A DNA stretch of 43,247 bases from Betaproteobacteria bacterium. GTDB taxonomy: Bacteria > Pseudomonadota > Gammaproteobacteria > Burkholderiales > SG8-39. The stretch is taken from assembly GCA_016234705.1 (NCBI GenBank), contig JACRAS010000195.1, forward strand, positions 1 through 43,247, written 5' to 3'. Both the position numbers and the translations under genes were made by a program. Positions 8,296-16,756 of the stretch are shown in pieces. Positions within the stretch are counted from its first letter, which is position 1; each line of letters begins with the position of its first letter. The notes under the pieces are model-generated. The model had not been told where the DNA came from. It searched no databases and worked only from the letters and a program-made list of their open reading frames with translations.

Positions 8296-10497
8296 GTGAA
8301 TAACGAAAAAAACGGCAACTTGGCAGGCGACTTGTGGGGCGGCCTGGCGGCAATGCTGGTCGCATTGCCCTCCGCGATCGCCTTCGGCGTGACAATTTTT
8401 GCGCCGCTGGGCGGGACGTACGCGGCACAGGGCGCAATCGCCGGAATTCTGGGAGTCACTGCCCTCGGTCTGATCGCGGGCGCCTTCGGCGGGACTAACC
8501 GCCTGATCACCGCGCCCTGCGCGCCCGCCGCCGCGGTGCTGTCGGCGCTTGCCATCCAATGGTATCAAAGCGGCATCACGGCAGAATCCGCGGTACTCAT
8601 GCTGACGCTGATGGGGCTCATTTGCGGCCTGCTGCAGGTGGCCTTTGGCGCCGTCGGTCTCGGACGCCTGATCAAGTACATGCCCTATCCGGTGGTCAGC
8701 GGCTACCTCAGCGGCGTCGGCCTGATCATTATCGTCAGCCAGATTCCAAAATTCCTCGGCGTGCCGAAATCGACCCATTTTTGGGAAGCGCTGGTCTCGC
8801 CGTCCTTATGGCAGTTGCAGGGTGTTGCTGTCGGCGCGGTAACGGTGATCGTCATGGCGACTGCACCGAAGTTCACCAAGGCCGTCCCGGCCGCGATCCT
8901 TGCGCTCGCGGCCGGCGTCCTCGCCTACTTCGGCCTGGGCCTGGCCGATGCGGCGTTGTACACGCTCCCCGGGAACGCCCTGGTGGTGGGACCACTTGGC
9001 GGCGGCGACGCCAGTTTCGGTGATGCGATCGCCGGACGCTGGAAGGCAATCGGAGACGTGGACTTCGCCCTGCTCGGCCGCCTGCTGGTTCCGGCGGCGA
9101 CGCTGGCCGTGCTCCTGTCGATCGATACGCTCAAGACCTGCGTCGTGCTGGATGCGCTCACCCGATCGCGCCACAACTCGAACCGGGAACTGATCGGACA
9201 GGGACTCGGCAACCTGGCCGCGTCGAGCATCGGCGGCGTGCCGGGCGCCGGCCAGATGGGCGCGACCCTGGTCAACATGTCGAGCGGCGCGCAGACGCGG
9301 CTGTCGGGACTGATCGAGGGCGCGCTTGCGCTGGTCGCGTTCCTGCTCCTGGGCACGCTCATCGCGTGGGTGCCGATCGCGGCGCTGTCGGGCATCCTGA
9401 TCGTCATCGGCTTTCGCATGATCGACCGCCACAGCCTGCAATTGCTGAAGGCGCGCACCACCATTCTCGACTTTGTGGTGATCGCCGCGGTGGTGGTGGT
9501 TGCGCTCACGATCAGCTTGATCGCGGCTTCGGGCGTCGGTATCGCTCTCGCCGTGATGTTGTTCATCCGCGAGCAGATCCGCGGATCGATCGTGCGCAGC
9601 AAAGCCTACGGCAATCAGATGTTTTCCAAGCGCGTGCGCCTGCCGGACGAGATGGCGATTCTGGAGCGGCGCGGCGACCATACCGCGATCTTCGAGCTGC
9701 AGGGTAGCCTGTTCTTCGGCACCACCGATCAGCTCTATACGATCCTCGAACCCGAACTCAAGACGCGAACCTACATCATCCTCGACATGCGGCGGGTGCA
9801 ATCGGTCGACCTTACGGCGGTGCACATGATCGAACAGATAGAGAGCACGCTCGCCGAACGCGGCGCATTCCTCATCTTCAGCCATCTTCCGGAAAACGTC
9901 CCGAGCGGCCAGGACATGCGCCAGTACTTCGACCAGGTCGGCTTGGTGGAGGCGGAGCGCCGCATCCAGACCTTCAACGAACTCGACGAAGCGCTGGAGT
10001 GGGTCGAGGAAAAGATCATCGAAGAAGAGCATCTCGAGCGCATGCTGGAGAAGCCGCTCGAACTGCGCGAGATCGACGTCTTCCTCGGCCGCAAGGAGTC
10101 CACGCTGGCCGCTCTCGAGTCGTGCATGGAAAAGCGCTCGTACAAAGCGGGGGAGAAGATATTCGCGCAAGGCGACGCCGGGGATGAAATGTTCCTGATC
10201 CGGCGCGGGGCGGTGCGCATCGTGTTGCCCCTGAGCGGCAAGCAGAGCCATCACCTGGCGACCTTCGGCCGCAGCGACTTTTTCGGCGAGATGGCTTTCC
10301 TCGATCCGGCGCCGCGTTCCGCCGACGCCATGGCGTTTACCGATACCGACCTGTTCGTGCTCTCGCGCAAGCGCTTCGATACCCTGGCCGAAGAGCACAA
10401 GAAACTGGCGATCGGCCTGGTCCTGAGCGTCGCCAGGGTGCTTTCGATCCGCCTGCGCTACGCCAACGCGGAGTTGCGCGCGTTGCACATGTCGTAA
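8296..10497 (+). CDS. SulP family anion transporter with STAS and cyclic-nucleotide-binding domains
   Basis: 733 residues starting at GTG 8296. Residues ~10-430 are the SulP membrane domain (GLAAMLVALPSAIAFG, PVVSGYLSGVGLIII, and GVPGAGQMGATLVN are family hallmarks). A STAS domain follows (~450-560; TYIILDMRRVQSVDLTAVHM). The C-terminus (~595-715) is a cNMP-binding/Crp-like domain: YKAGEKIFAQGDAGDEMFLI, then FGRSDFFGEMAFLDPAPRSADAMA with the phosphate-binding-cassette pattern GEMAFLD-x-R-SA. It probably imports sulfate, bicarbonate or a related anion and is gated by cAMP or another cyclic nucleotide; a class III cyclase is encoded at 22.5-24.9 kb. Confidence 0.9.
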   Translation: MNNEKNGNLAGDLWGGLAAMLVALPSAIAFGVTIFAPLGGTYAAQGAIAGILGVTALGLIAGAFGGTNRLITAPCAPAAAVLSALAIQWYQSGITAESAVLMLTLMGLICGLLQVAFGAVGLGRLIKYMPYPVVSGYLSGVGLIIIVSQIPKFLGVPKSTHFWEALVSPSLWQLQGVAVGAVTVIVMATAPKFTKAVPAAILALAAGVLAYFGLGLADAALYTLPGNALVVGPLGGGDASFGDAIAGRWKAIGDVDFALLGRLLVPAATLAVLLSIDTLKTCVVLDALTRSRHNSNRELIGQGLGNLAASSIGGVPGAGQMGATLVNMSSGAQTRLSGLIEGALALVAFLLLGTLIAWVPIAALSGILIVIGFRMIDRHSLQLLKARTTILDFVVIAAVVVVALTISLIAASGVGIALAVMLFIREQIRGSIVRSKAYGNQMFSKRVRLPDEMAILERRGDHTAIFELQGSLFFGTTDQLYTILEPELKTRTYIILDMRRVQSVDLTAVHMIEQIESTLAERGAFLIFSHLPENVPSGQDMRQYFDQVGLVEAERRIQTFNELDEALEWVEEKIIEEEHLERMLEKPLELREIDVFLGRKESTLAALESCMEKRSYKAGEKIFAQGDAGDEMFLIRRGAVRIVLPLSGKQSHHLATFGRSDFFGEMAFLDPAPRSADAMAFTDTDLFVLSRKRFDTLAEEHKKLAIGLVLSVARVLSIRLRYANAELRALHMS

Positions 10498-10533
10498 GCT
10501 GGCAAAGCCGGATCCTGTACCTCGTAAGCAAGC

Positions 10534-10683
10534 TTGCGATGTTGCGCGGACGAGAAACAATCCGTGCGAATCGCCGATCTTGTATACCCCCACACTGTGC
10601 TTGTTTTTTTCCAGAACCGTGTTTCCTGTACGGATGCGCTTTTCATCCGTACAGGAAACACGGTTGGCGCGCGAAGCGCGCAA
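10534..10683 (+). repeat. Interspersed multi-hairpin element, copy B (internally deleted)
   Basis: About 150 bp between the convergent ends of sulP and the peroxiredoxin gene. The strongest structure is a perfect 21-bp hairpin, arms 10616-10636 and 10644-10664, loop cgctttt. It is followed by the terminal GC hairpin TTGGCGCGCGAAGCGCGCAA (10664-10683). Hairpins 1 and 2 are collapsed: GCGCGGACG at 10543 is followed almost directly by the right arm end AATCGCCGATCTTGTATA (10569 onward), so about 40 bp is missing relative to copies C and D. The gap 10498-10725 holds nothing else I can name. Confidence 0.88.
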
Positions 10684-10725
10684 TTCCTTTCGTGGCATTG
10701 ACGGTGACAGTATCTTGGATCGCGG

Positions 10726-11409
10726 CTACCGCGTCCCGCCCTTTTTTTTCTTCGGCGCCGTTTTTGCGATCTCGGTCTTGGAGAAATACCAGTCGGTGTA
10801 TTCATAGCCCGCGTGCGCCCGTGCTTCCGCGTCCTTGGCCGTGACCGGCGCCGGCACCATCACCTTGTCGCCGGGGCACCAGCCCTCGGGGGTTGCAACG
10901 CCGTGCCGGTCGCTGGTTTGCAGGGCCTCGAGCAGGCGCAGAAACTCCTCGACGGACCGACCGTTGGTCATCGGGTAATAGACCATCGCCCGCACTTTGC
11001 CTTCGGGATCGATGAAAAAGGTGGCGCGCACCGTCGAGGTGTCGCTCGCCCCCGGCTGGATCATGCCGTAGTCGTGCGCCACCCGCATCGACAGATCGTC
11101 GATGATGGGAAACGGAATCTCCACGCCGAATTTTTCCTTGATGTTGCGAACCCAGGCAAGATGCGAATAGGTGCTATCGACCGACAGACCAAGCAGTTCG
11201 CAGCCCAGTTTGCGGAAACGGTCATAAGACCGGGCGAAAGCCAGGAATTCGGTGGTGCATACCGGCGTGAAATCGGCCGGATGCGAGAACAGAATCAGCC
11301 ATTTTCCCCGGTAGTCCTGCAAGGATCGCGGGCCGTGCGTCGTTCGCGCCGTAAAATCCGGCGCCGGTTCGTTGATGCGCGGAATTCTGGCGTTCCAGAC
11401 ATTTTCCAT
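10726..11409 (-). CDS. Peroxiredoxin, Prx6/1-Cys type
   Basis: 227 residues. The peroxidatic Cys51 sits in FSHPADFTPVCTTEF, the Prx active-site motif, and the conserved Arg is in VRATFFIDPEGKVRAM. The long C-terminal domain containing GVATPEGWCPGDKVMVP (Cys178) identifies the Prx6 / archaeal-thioredoxin-peroxidase type. It reduces hydrogen peroxide, organic peroxides or peroxynitrite in the cytoplasm. An AGGAG lies ahead of the ATG. The C-terminus ends in a lysine-rich tail (KKKKGG) and a TAG stop. It is followed downstream by repeat copy B; the thioesterase gene is 46 bases upstream, so the two may be cotranscribed. Confidence 0.92.
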   Translation of the reverse strand: MENVWNARIPRINEPAPDFTARTTHGPRSLQDYRGKWLILFSHPADFTPVCTTEFLAFARSYDRFRKLGCELLGLSVDSTYSHLAWVRNIKEKFGVEIPFPIIDDLSMRVAHDYGMIQPGASDTSTVRATFFIDPEGKVRAMVYYPMTNGRSVEEFLRLLEALQTSDRHGVATPEGWCPGDKVMVPAPVTAKDAEARAHAGYEYTDWYFSKTEIAKTAPKKKKGGTR

Positions 11410-11455
11410 TGCTTTCTCCTGTGCCGCGGAGTTGATCTCCGCATCCCGTCTGCTA

Positions 11456-11872
11456 TCAGTCCTGAAAGCGGGCGATGACCTCCGCCGGAATAACGCCCGC
11501 TTTCAGCCCTTCCGGATCATTCGGGTCGCGCAGGCCCCACACCCTCACTTCGCGCCCCTCGACGACGATATTACCGTTGTTATGTATTCGATGCTCGACC
11601 ACGAATACCTTGCTGCGCCATTCGCCGATCCAACTCTCCAACGTTATCCTGTCGCCGAAGCGTGACGGGCCGCGAAAACTGGCGCTGGCATCGACCAACG
11701 CCACCCCGGCCATCCGGTATTGCGGGAACAGCTGCGCCCAGGGCAAGCCGCGGGCGCGGAACATCCTTTCGGTGGCGCGATCGAACCAATCGAAATAGCG
11801 TGGATAAAAAACGATGCGCGCCGGATCGCAATCGGCGAAGTCGACAACGATTTCAATGCGGGAAGGTGTCAT
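11456..11872 (-). CDS. Acyl-CoA thioesterase, 4-hydroxybenzoyl-CoA thioesterase family
   Basis: 138 residues, a single hotdog domain. The N-terminal active-site motif VDFADCDPARIVFYPRYFDW matches 4HBT proteins, with the catalytic Asp in the D-x-D-P-A-R/G-I-V-F/Y-x-x-R/N-Y pattern. It should hydrolyse an aromatic or short acyl-CoA to the acid and CoA in the cytoplasm. The ATG at 11872 abuts the stop codon of a truncated nucleotidyltransferase frame (11873-11983), so translation may now be coupled to that remnant. The acyl-CoA ligase and beta-oxidation genes nearby suggest a CoA-recycling role. Confidence 0.87.
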   Translation of the reverse strand: MTPSRIEIVVDFADCDPARIVFYPRYFDWFDRATERMFRARGLPWAQLFPQYRMAGVALVDASASFRGPSRFGDRITLESWIGEWRSKVFVVEHRIHNNGNIVVEGREVRVWGLRDPNDPEGLKAGVIPAEVIARFQD

Positions 11873-11983
11873 TCAGGCGCCGATGAGCAGGTAGTCGACG
11901 CCAGGCTCGTTCAGGGCGCGCAGGAGAAGCTTCAGGTCATCGACGCTGGCAGGCCGGGCGTTCTTTTGCTCGGGGCCATTCAT
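11873..11983 (-). pseudogene. Truncated nucleotidyltransferase (toxin-like) N-terminus
   Basis: A 36-residue frame, MNGPEQKNARPASVDDLKLL then LRALNEPGVDYLLIGA and stop. The end matches the first strand-helix-strand of MNT/AbiEii-type nucleotidyltransferases, which normally continue G-G/A-x-A-x-x-x-H-G and the catalytic D-x-D; all of that is missing. The start overlaps the stop of the 81-residue gene upstream by one base (TGATG), the coupling usual in toxin-antitoxin pairs, and the stop abuts the thioesterase start. I read it as a toxin-type gene cut off after its first motif, probably by a deletion that joined it to the thioesterase. Confidence 0.6.
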
Positions 11984-12228
11984 CAGCGTCGTCCTTCTTG
12001 TACGGTGCGCTGCCGGACATTAGCCGCAATTGCCCGTGCCAGTGCGTCTTCGCCGTGGCGATTCATCTCAGCGTGAGTAGCGAACCGGTAAATGCCTTTT
12101 GCCACGCCCGTGGTCGCCAGCGCGGCCAGTGCCTGGCCGGTGCTTTGGTGAACCCCAGCCAGACGCAGGGAATGCGCGCTGGGGTTGAGCCCGGGTCGGC
12201 TTTGGGTTCGATTGCCAATTTGACGCAT
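11983..12228 (-). CDS. Small protein, putative partner (antitoxin-like) of the truncated nucleotidyltransferase
   Basis: 81 residues from the ATG at 12228. The C-terminal half, GVAKGIYRFATHAEMNRHGE then DALARAIAANVRQR, has the look of small proteins encoded just ahead of nucleotidyltransferase genes. The frame stays open further upstream but only as noise opposite other sequence. It overlaps the following nucleotidyltransferase stub by one base. There is no clear Shine-Dalgarno. No DNA-binding motif is recognisable; the antitoxin role is inferred from position and coupling only. Confidence 0.5.
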   Translation of the reverse strand: MRQIGNRTQSRPGLNPSAHSLRLAGVHQSTGQALAALATTGVAKGIYRFATHAEMNRHGEDALARAIAANVRQRTVQEGRR

Positions 12229-12386
12229 GGGCTGATTATGCGGTTTGATGTGTTTTTTTCCAAGGACCTCTCGCCGCGACACGCTTTGACGGTCCTGTTT
12301 GCGGCGGCAACGGCGAGGGGGCTTGGCGCTCGCGTCGCCTGTCATCGCCGCACTCGCTCCGCTGCGACGTGCGACCGCTCCGGCAT

Positions 12387-12482
12387 TCAGTCGAACTTCG
12401 AAAAATCGGGTTTGCGCTTTTCGACAAAGTCCTGCAGGTCGTTGCCCGCGGTGGTTTGAAAGAGTTTGGTTTTCCCTCGCAT
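12387..12482 (-). pseudogene. Enoyl-CoA hydratase C-terminal remnant
   Basis: The 31-residue frame ends in [20 protein letters not shown] followed by FSKFD and a stop. This is the standard C-terminus of enoyl-CoA hydratases (compare the intact gene at 42.4-43.2 kb, which ends ASAFLEKRKPDFSRWR). Nothing of the crotonase core is present upstream; the acyl-CoA ligase stop is 34 bases away. It is a leftover tail of a deleted paralogue. The stretch 12229-12386 between this and the small gene shows nothing I can identify. Confidence 0.65.
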
Positions 12483-12515
12483 CCTTCCTGTCCTTCACGC
12501 TAACAGTTTCTTGAC

Positions 12516-14180
12516 TTACGCCGTAGGCAGCTTGTGCCCCTTGAAATCCTCGCGCAGCTTGGTCTTCAGGAGTTTGCCCGTGGCGGTGTGCGGCAACTGC
12601 TCGACGAACACCACGTCGTCGGGCATCCACCACTTCGCGATCTTGCCCTCGTAGAACTTGAGCAGCTCCTCGCGTGTGACCTCGGCGCCCGGCTTCTTCA
12701 CCACGATCAAGAGCGGCCGCTCGTCCCATTTCGGGTGACGGCAGCCGATCACCGCCGCCTCCGCCACCGCCGGATGGCCGACGGCGATGTTTTCCAGTTC
12801 GATGGTGCTGATCCACTCGCCGCCGGTCTTGATCACGTCCTTGGAGCGGTCGGTGATCTGCATATAACCATCGGGGTCGATGGTGGCGACGTCGCCGGTT
12901 GGGAACCAGCCCTGTCCTTTAGCGTCCGGACGCAGGGGGTCCCCACCCTCGCCCTTGAAATAACTGCTGGTGATCCACGGGCCGCGCACCAGCAGGTCGC
13001 CGAACACCTTGCCGTCCCAGGGCAGCTCCCGGCCTTCGCCATCGACGATTTTCATGTCCGCGCCGAAGATGTTGCGGCCCTGCTTGGACTGGAGCGCGAG
13101 CTTCTGGTCTTTCGACAGGGCGAGATGCTTGGCCTTGAAAGTGCACACGGTGCCGAGCGGGCTCATTTCGGTCATGCCCCAGGCATGCAAGACCTGCACG
13201 CCGTACTCCTCCTGGAAGCTCTTGATCATCGCTGGCGGGCAGGCGGAGCCGCCGATCACCGTCCGGTTCATGGTGCTGAACTTGAGCTTGTTCTGTCCCA
13301 TGTGCATCAATAGCGCAAGCCATACGGTGGGCACGCCCGCCGATACCGTGACCCGCTCCGCTTCGAACAGTTCGTACAGGCTCTTGCCATCCAATTGTGC
13401 GCCCGGGAACACCAGCTTGGCGCCGGCCATGGCGCAGCCATAGGGCAGGCTCCAGGCGTTGGCATGGAACATCGGCACCACCGGCAGCATCACGTCGCGC
13501 GCGGAAATGTTGAGCGCATCGGGCAGCGCCGCCGCAAGCGCATGAATCACCGTCGAACGGTGCGAATACAACACGCCCTTGGGGTTGCCGGTGGTGCCCG
13601 AGGTGTAGCACAGCGACGAGGCGGTGTACTCGTCCAGTTGCGGCCATTCAAAATTGCCGTTCTCGGCCGCGACCAGTTCCTCGTAACAAAGCAGATTGGG
13701 AACATGGACCTTCGGCATATGCGCGCGGTCGCTCATCGCGATCCAGCTTTTCACGCCCTGGCACGCGGGGGCGAGCTTCTCCACCAACGGAGCGAAAGTG
13801 AGGTCGAACAGCATGTAACCGTCTTCGGCATGGTTGACGATATACACGAGCTGCTCGGGGAACAGGCGCGGGTTGACGGTGTGCATCACCGCGCCCATGC
13901 CCGAGATCCCGTAGAAGGCCTCGAAATGGCGGTAGCCGTTCCAAGCCAGAGTGCCGACCCGATCGCCCTCTCCTACGCCCAGCCGGACGAGCGCCTGTGC
14001 CAGTTGGCGCGCGCGCTTGTGCGCCTCGCGGTAGGTGTAGCGGTGTAATGCGCCCGAGCCGTCCGCGGCCGGTCCTTCGACCATGCGCGACACGATCTCG
14101 GTGTCGCCGTGGTGCCGGTCGGCATGGACGAGGAGCGAAGAAATGAGCAAGGGAATTTCCTGGATCAGGCCGCGCAGCAT
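12516..14180 (-). CDS. Fatty-acyl/dicarboxyl-CoA ligase (AMP-binding)
   Basis: 554 residues. The ANL superfamily motifs are in order: P-loop [18 protein letters not shown] (about residues 194-211), [14 protein letters not shown], the adenine site [24 protein letters not shown], the hinge [17 protein letters not shown] and the catalytic Lys in [12 protein letters not shown]. It activates a carboxylic acid to its acyl-CoA through an acyl-adenylate. The sequence is of the medium/long-chain AlkK/DmdB type; with PimC/PimD-like dehydrogenases in the window a dicarboxylate such as pimelate is a plausible substrate, but this is inference. GGAG precedes the ATG, and a palindrome at 14194-14214 sits just ahead. 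Confidence 0.9.
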   Translation of the reverse strand: MLRGLIQEIPLLISSLLVHADRHHGDTEIVSRMVEGPAADGSGALHRYTYREAHKRARQLAQALVRLGVGEGDRVGTLAWNGYRHFEAFYGISGMGAVMHTVNPRLFPEQLVYIVNHAEDGYMLFDLTFAPLVEKLAPACQGVKSWIAMSDRAHMPKVHVPNLLCYEELVAAENGNFEWPQLDEYTASSLCYTSGTTGNPKGVLYSHRSTVIHALAAALPDALNISARDVMLPVVPMFHANAWSLPYGCAMAGAKLVFPGAQLDGKSLYELFEAERVTVSAGVPTVWLALLMHMGQNKLKFSTMNRTVIGGSACPPAMIKSFQEEYGVQVLHAWGMTEMSPLGTVCTFKAKHLALSKDQKLALQSKQGRNIFGADMKIVDGEGRELPWDGKVFGDLLVRGPWITSSYFKGEGGDPLRPDAKGQGWFPTGDVATIDPDGYMQITDRSKDVIKTGGEWISTIELENIAVGHPAVAEAAVIGCRHPKWDERPLLIVVKKPGAEVTREELLKFYEGKIAKWWMPDDVVFVEQLPHTATGKLLKTKLREDFKGHKLPTA

Positions 14181-14193
14181 GGTTTTTCTCCGA

Positions 14194-14214
14194 TGTAGAC
14201 AGAAATTCTCTACA
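14194..14214. promoter_or_regulatory. Palindromic operator candidate upstream of the acyl-CoA ligase
   Basis: The 21-base sequence TGTAGA-N9-TCTACA has six perfect outer base pairs and two more possible pairs inside. It ends 14 bases before the ATG of the acyl-CoA ligase, where a bound repressor would block transcription or initiation. TetR-family regulators often control fatty-acid CoA ligases through such sites; no such regulator gene is in the window. Confidence 0.4.
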
Positions 14215-14258
14215 GACGGCGCAAGTTACCTCGCTGCCGAATCGGTGTCAATCAAGCT

Positions 14259-14477
14259 ATGGAAGGACCGCTCGCACCGCGTATCGCACGGATTAGGAAT
14301 TTTGTACCCAAGGAACAGACCCTGTGGATGAAGTCGATCCTGCTGGTGGAGCAGAAGCTCGCGATCGCGCTCAACATTTCGCAGCACCTGTATGTCATGG
14401 GACGCGGCCACATCGTGTTCGAGGGCGCACCGCAGGCGCTGTGGGAAAATAGTACAATTCAAAAGGAGTGGCTGTAG
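14259..14477 (+). pseudogene. Branched-chain amino acid ABC transporter ATPase (LivF/UrtE-type) C-terminal remnant
   Basis: The frame contains SILLVEQKLAIALNISQHLY, then VMGRGHIVFEGAPQAL and a short tail to the stop at 14477. This is the D-loop/H-loop-distal end of LivF-type ATPases, where ILLVEQ-x9-A...YVM-x-x-G-x-I-V is diagnostic. Walker A, the ABC signature and Walker B are all absent; about 180 N-terminal residues have been lost. The homology starts near base 14336; upstream codons are unrelated. It lies between the divergent acyl-CoA ligase and the FadB-like gene, suggesting a deleted uptake system for the acid that these enzymes degrade. Confidence 0.7.
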
Positions 14478-14629
14478 GTTTAAAAGCCGATTTCGACCGC
14501 CACCGATGCAAGTTCGTTCTCGTCATCGGGCTGCGGTGCGTCTTGCCAGGGCCGGACAGCGGACCGAATCAACAAGGAATATGCTTTTCCTTTGCGTCCG
14601 TTGCGGCTAATTTTCCTTGGGGAGTTTCA

Positions 14630-16708
14630 ATGAGCGCGAATTATGAAGTCAAGGGCGGCGTCGCCGTCATCACCCTGAACAACCCGCCGGTCAACGGCCT
14701 CGGCCACGCAACCCGCTCGGGCATTTTCGACGGTCTGAAAAAAGCCGTGGCCAACAAGAAGGTCAAGGCGGTCGTGATCACAGGCGCGGGCAAGGCCTTC
14801 TCCGGCGGCGCCGACATCAAGGAATTCAACTCGCCCAAGATCTCGGCCGAACCCACACTGCATACGATCCTCGCTGCAATCGAAGACGCCGACAAACCGG
14901 TCATCGCTGCCGTGCACTCGGTCGCCATGGGCGGAGGTCTCGAACTGGCGCTGGGCTGTCATTACCGCGTGGCGGCCCCGGGCGCGCAGATCGCGCTGCC
15001 CGAAGTCAAACTCGGCCTGCTGCCCGGCGCCGGCGGAACCCAGCGCCTGCCGCGCGTGGTCGGGGTGGAAACCGCGCTCAATATGATCGTTTCGGGCAAT
15101 CCGGTAATGTCGGAAAAGCTCGCCGGCACCAAGCTCTTCGACCAACTGATCGACGGCGAGCTGATGACGGGGGCGATCGCCTTTGCCGACAAAGTGGCCG
15201 CTGCCCGGCCATTGCCCAGGGTGCGCGATATCAAGGTCGACTATCCCAACCACGAGGCTTTCTTCCAGTTCGCGCGCAACACGGTCGGCGCCATAGCGAA
15301 GAATTTTCCGGCGCCACTGAAATGCACCGACTGCGTGGCCGCCGCCGCAAGCATGAAATTCGAGGATGGGCTGAAGGCGGAGCGGGAAAATTTCCTCGCC
15401 CTGGAGCAAACCACGGAGAGCAAGGCGCTGCGCCATTTCTTCTTCGGCGAGCGCGCGGCGTCCAAGATCTCCGATGTGCCGGAGGACACGCCCAGGCGGC
15501 CGATCAAGTCGGCCGCGATCATCGGCGCCGGCACCATGGGCGGGGGCATTGCCATGAACTTCGCCAACGCCGGCATCCCGGTCACCGTGCTGGAGATGAA
15601 GCAGGAAGCGCTGGACAAGGGTCTGGCCACGGTGCGCAAGAATTACGAGAACACGATGAAGAAAGGCCGGCTGACGCAGCAGAAGTTCGATGAGCGCATG
15701 GGTCTGATCAAGGGCACCCTCGCCTATGACGACATCAAGGACGCCGACATCGTGATCGAGGCGGTGTTCGAGGAAATGGAGGTGAAGGAAAAAGTATTCA
15801 AAAAACTGGACCAGGTGATGAAACCCGGCGCCATCCTTGCCTCCAACACTTCGACCCTCGACCTCGACAAGATCGCCGCTTTCACCCAGCGGCCGCAGGA
15901 CGTGATCGGCACGCATTTCTTCAGCCCGGCCAATGTGATGAAGCTGCTGGAAATCGTGCGCGGCGAAAAAACCGCCAAGGACGTGCTCGCCACCACCATG
16001 GCGCTGTCGAAAAAAATCAGGAAAACCGGCGTGGTTTCGGGCGTGTGCGACGTTTTCATCGGCAACCGCCTGGTCGAGCAGTAGTCGCGCCAGGCAGGGT
16101 TTCTGCTCGAGGAAGGCTGCCTGCCGGAGCAGGTGGACCAGGCGATCGAGAAGATCGGTTTTGCCATGGGCCCGTTCCGCATGATCGACATGGCCGGCAA
16201 CGACATTGGCTGGGCCATACGCAAGCGCCGCTATGTCGAGCGTCCGGACATGAAGTATTCCAAGACCGCAGACTTGCTGTGCGAGATGGGCCGCTTCGGG
16301 CAGAAAACCGGCGCCGGCTGGTACGACTACAAGCCGGGCGACCGCAAACCCCATCCGGCGCAACTCGTGAACGACATGATCGTCAAGCACTCCAAGGACA
16401 TCGGCGTGGCGCGGCGCAAGATCAGCGACCGGGAAATCGTCGAGCGCCTGGTGTATGCGCTGGTCAACGAGGCCGCCTACATCCTTGAGGAAGGCATCGC
16501 GCAACGCGCTTCCGACGTGGACATGGTATATCTCACCGGTTACGGCTTCCCGCTGTATCGCGGCGGCCCCATGTTCTATGCCGACACCATCGGTCTGCCC
16601 AACGTGGTCGCAGCCATGAAGAAATACGCCAAGGGCCGTCACGGCGAGTTCTGGAAACCGGCTCCGCTGCTGGCCAAACTCGCCAAGAAAGGAAAGACCT
16701 TCAATTGA
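14630..16708 (+). pseudogene. FadB/FadJ/PimF-like enoyl-CoA hydratase / 3-hydroxyacyl-CoA dehydrogenase, interrupted by in-frame TAG
   Basis: 692 codons. Residues 1-190 are a crotonase domain with both catalytic Glu ([15 protein letters not shown] and [20 protein letters not shown]). Residues ~295-480 are the NAD-binding domain (IIGAGTMGGGIAMNFANAG; catalytic His in IGTHFFSPANVMKLLEIVRG). The C-terminal dehydrogenase domain continues to 16708. Codon 485 (16082-16084) is TAG, between GNRLVEQ and SRQAGFLLEEG, where relatives have Tyr (EQYSRQAGF). The frame is otherwise intact on both sides, with no indel. It would catalyse trans-2-enoyl-CoA hydration and NAD-dependent oxidation. GGGGAG precedes the ATG. 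This is either a fresh nonsense mutation, a sequencing error or, less likely, readthrough. Confidence 0.9.
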
Positions 16709-16756
16709 CCTGCGCTATGCGTGGCACCTTGAATCGCGCCCCTCGATGTTGCGATG

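Noticed and set aside
8806..10698. Long minus-strand open frame opposite the SulP gene (630 codons)
   Set aside because: His/Arg/Asp-rich low-complexity translation with no motif; it is the usual antisense shadow of a GC-rich gene.
16082..16084. UAG recoding (readthrough or pyrrolysine) in the FadB-like gene
   Set aside because: TAG ends several normal genes here, no special downstream element is visible, and the expected residue is an ordinary Tyr away from the active site.
14627..16642. Long minus-strand open frame opposite the FadB-like gene
   Set aside because: The opposite strand encodes recognisable crotonase and dehydrogenase motifs across the whole length; the antisense frame has none.
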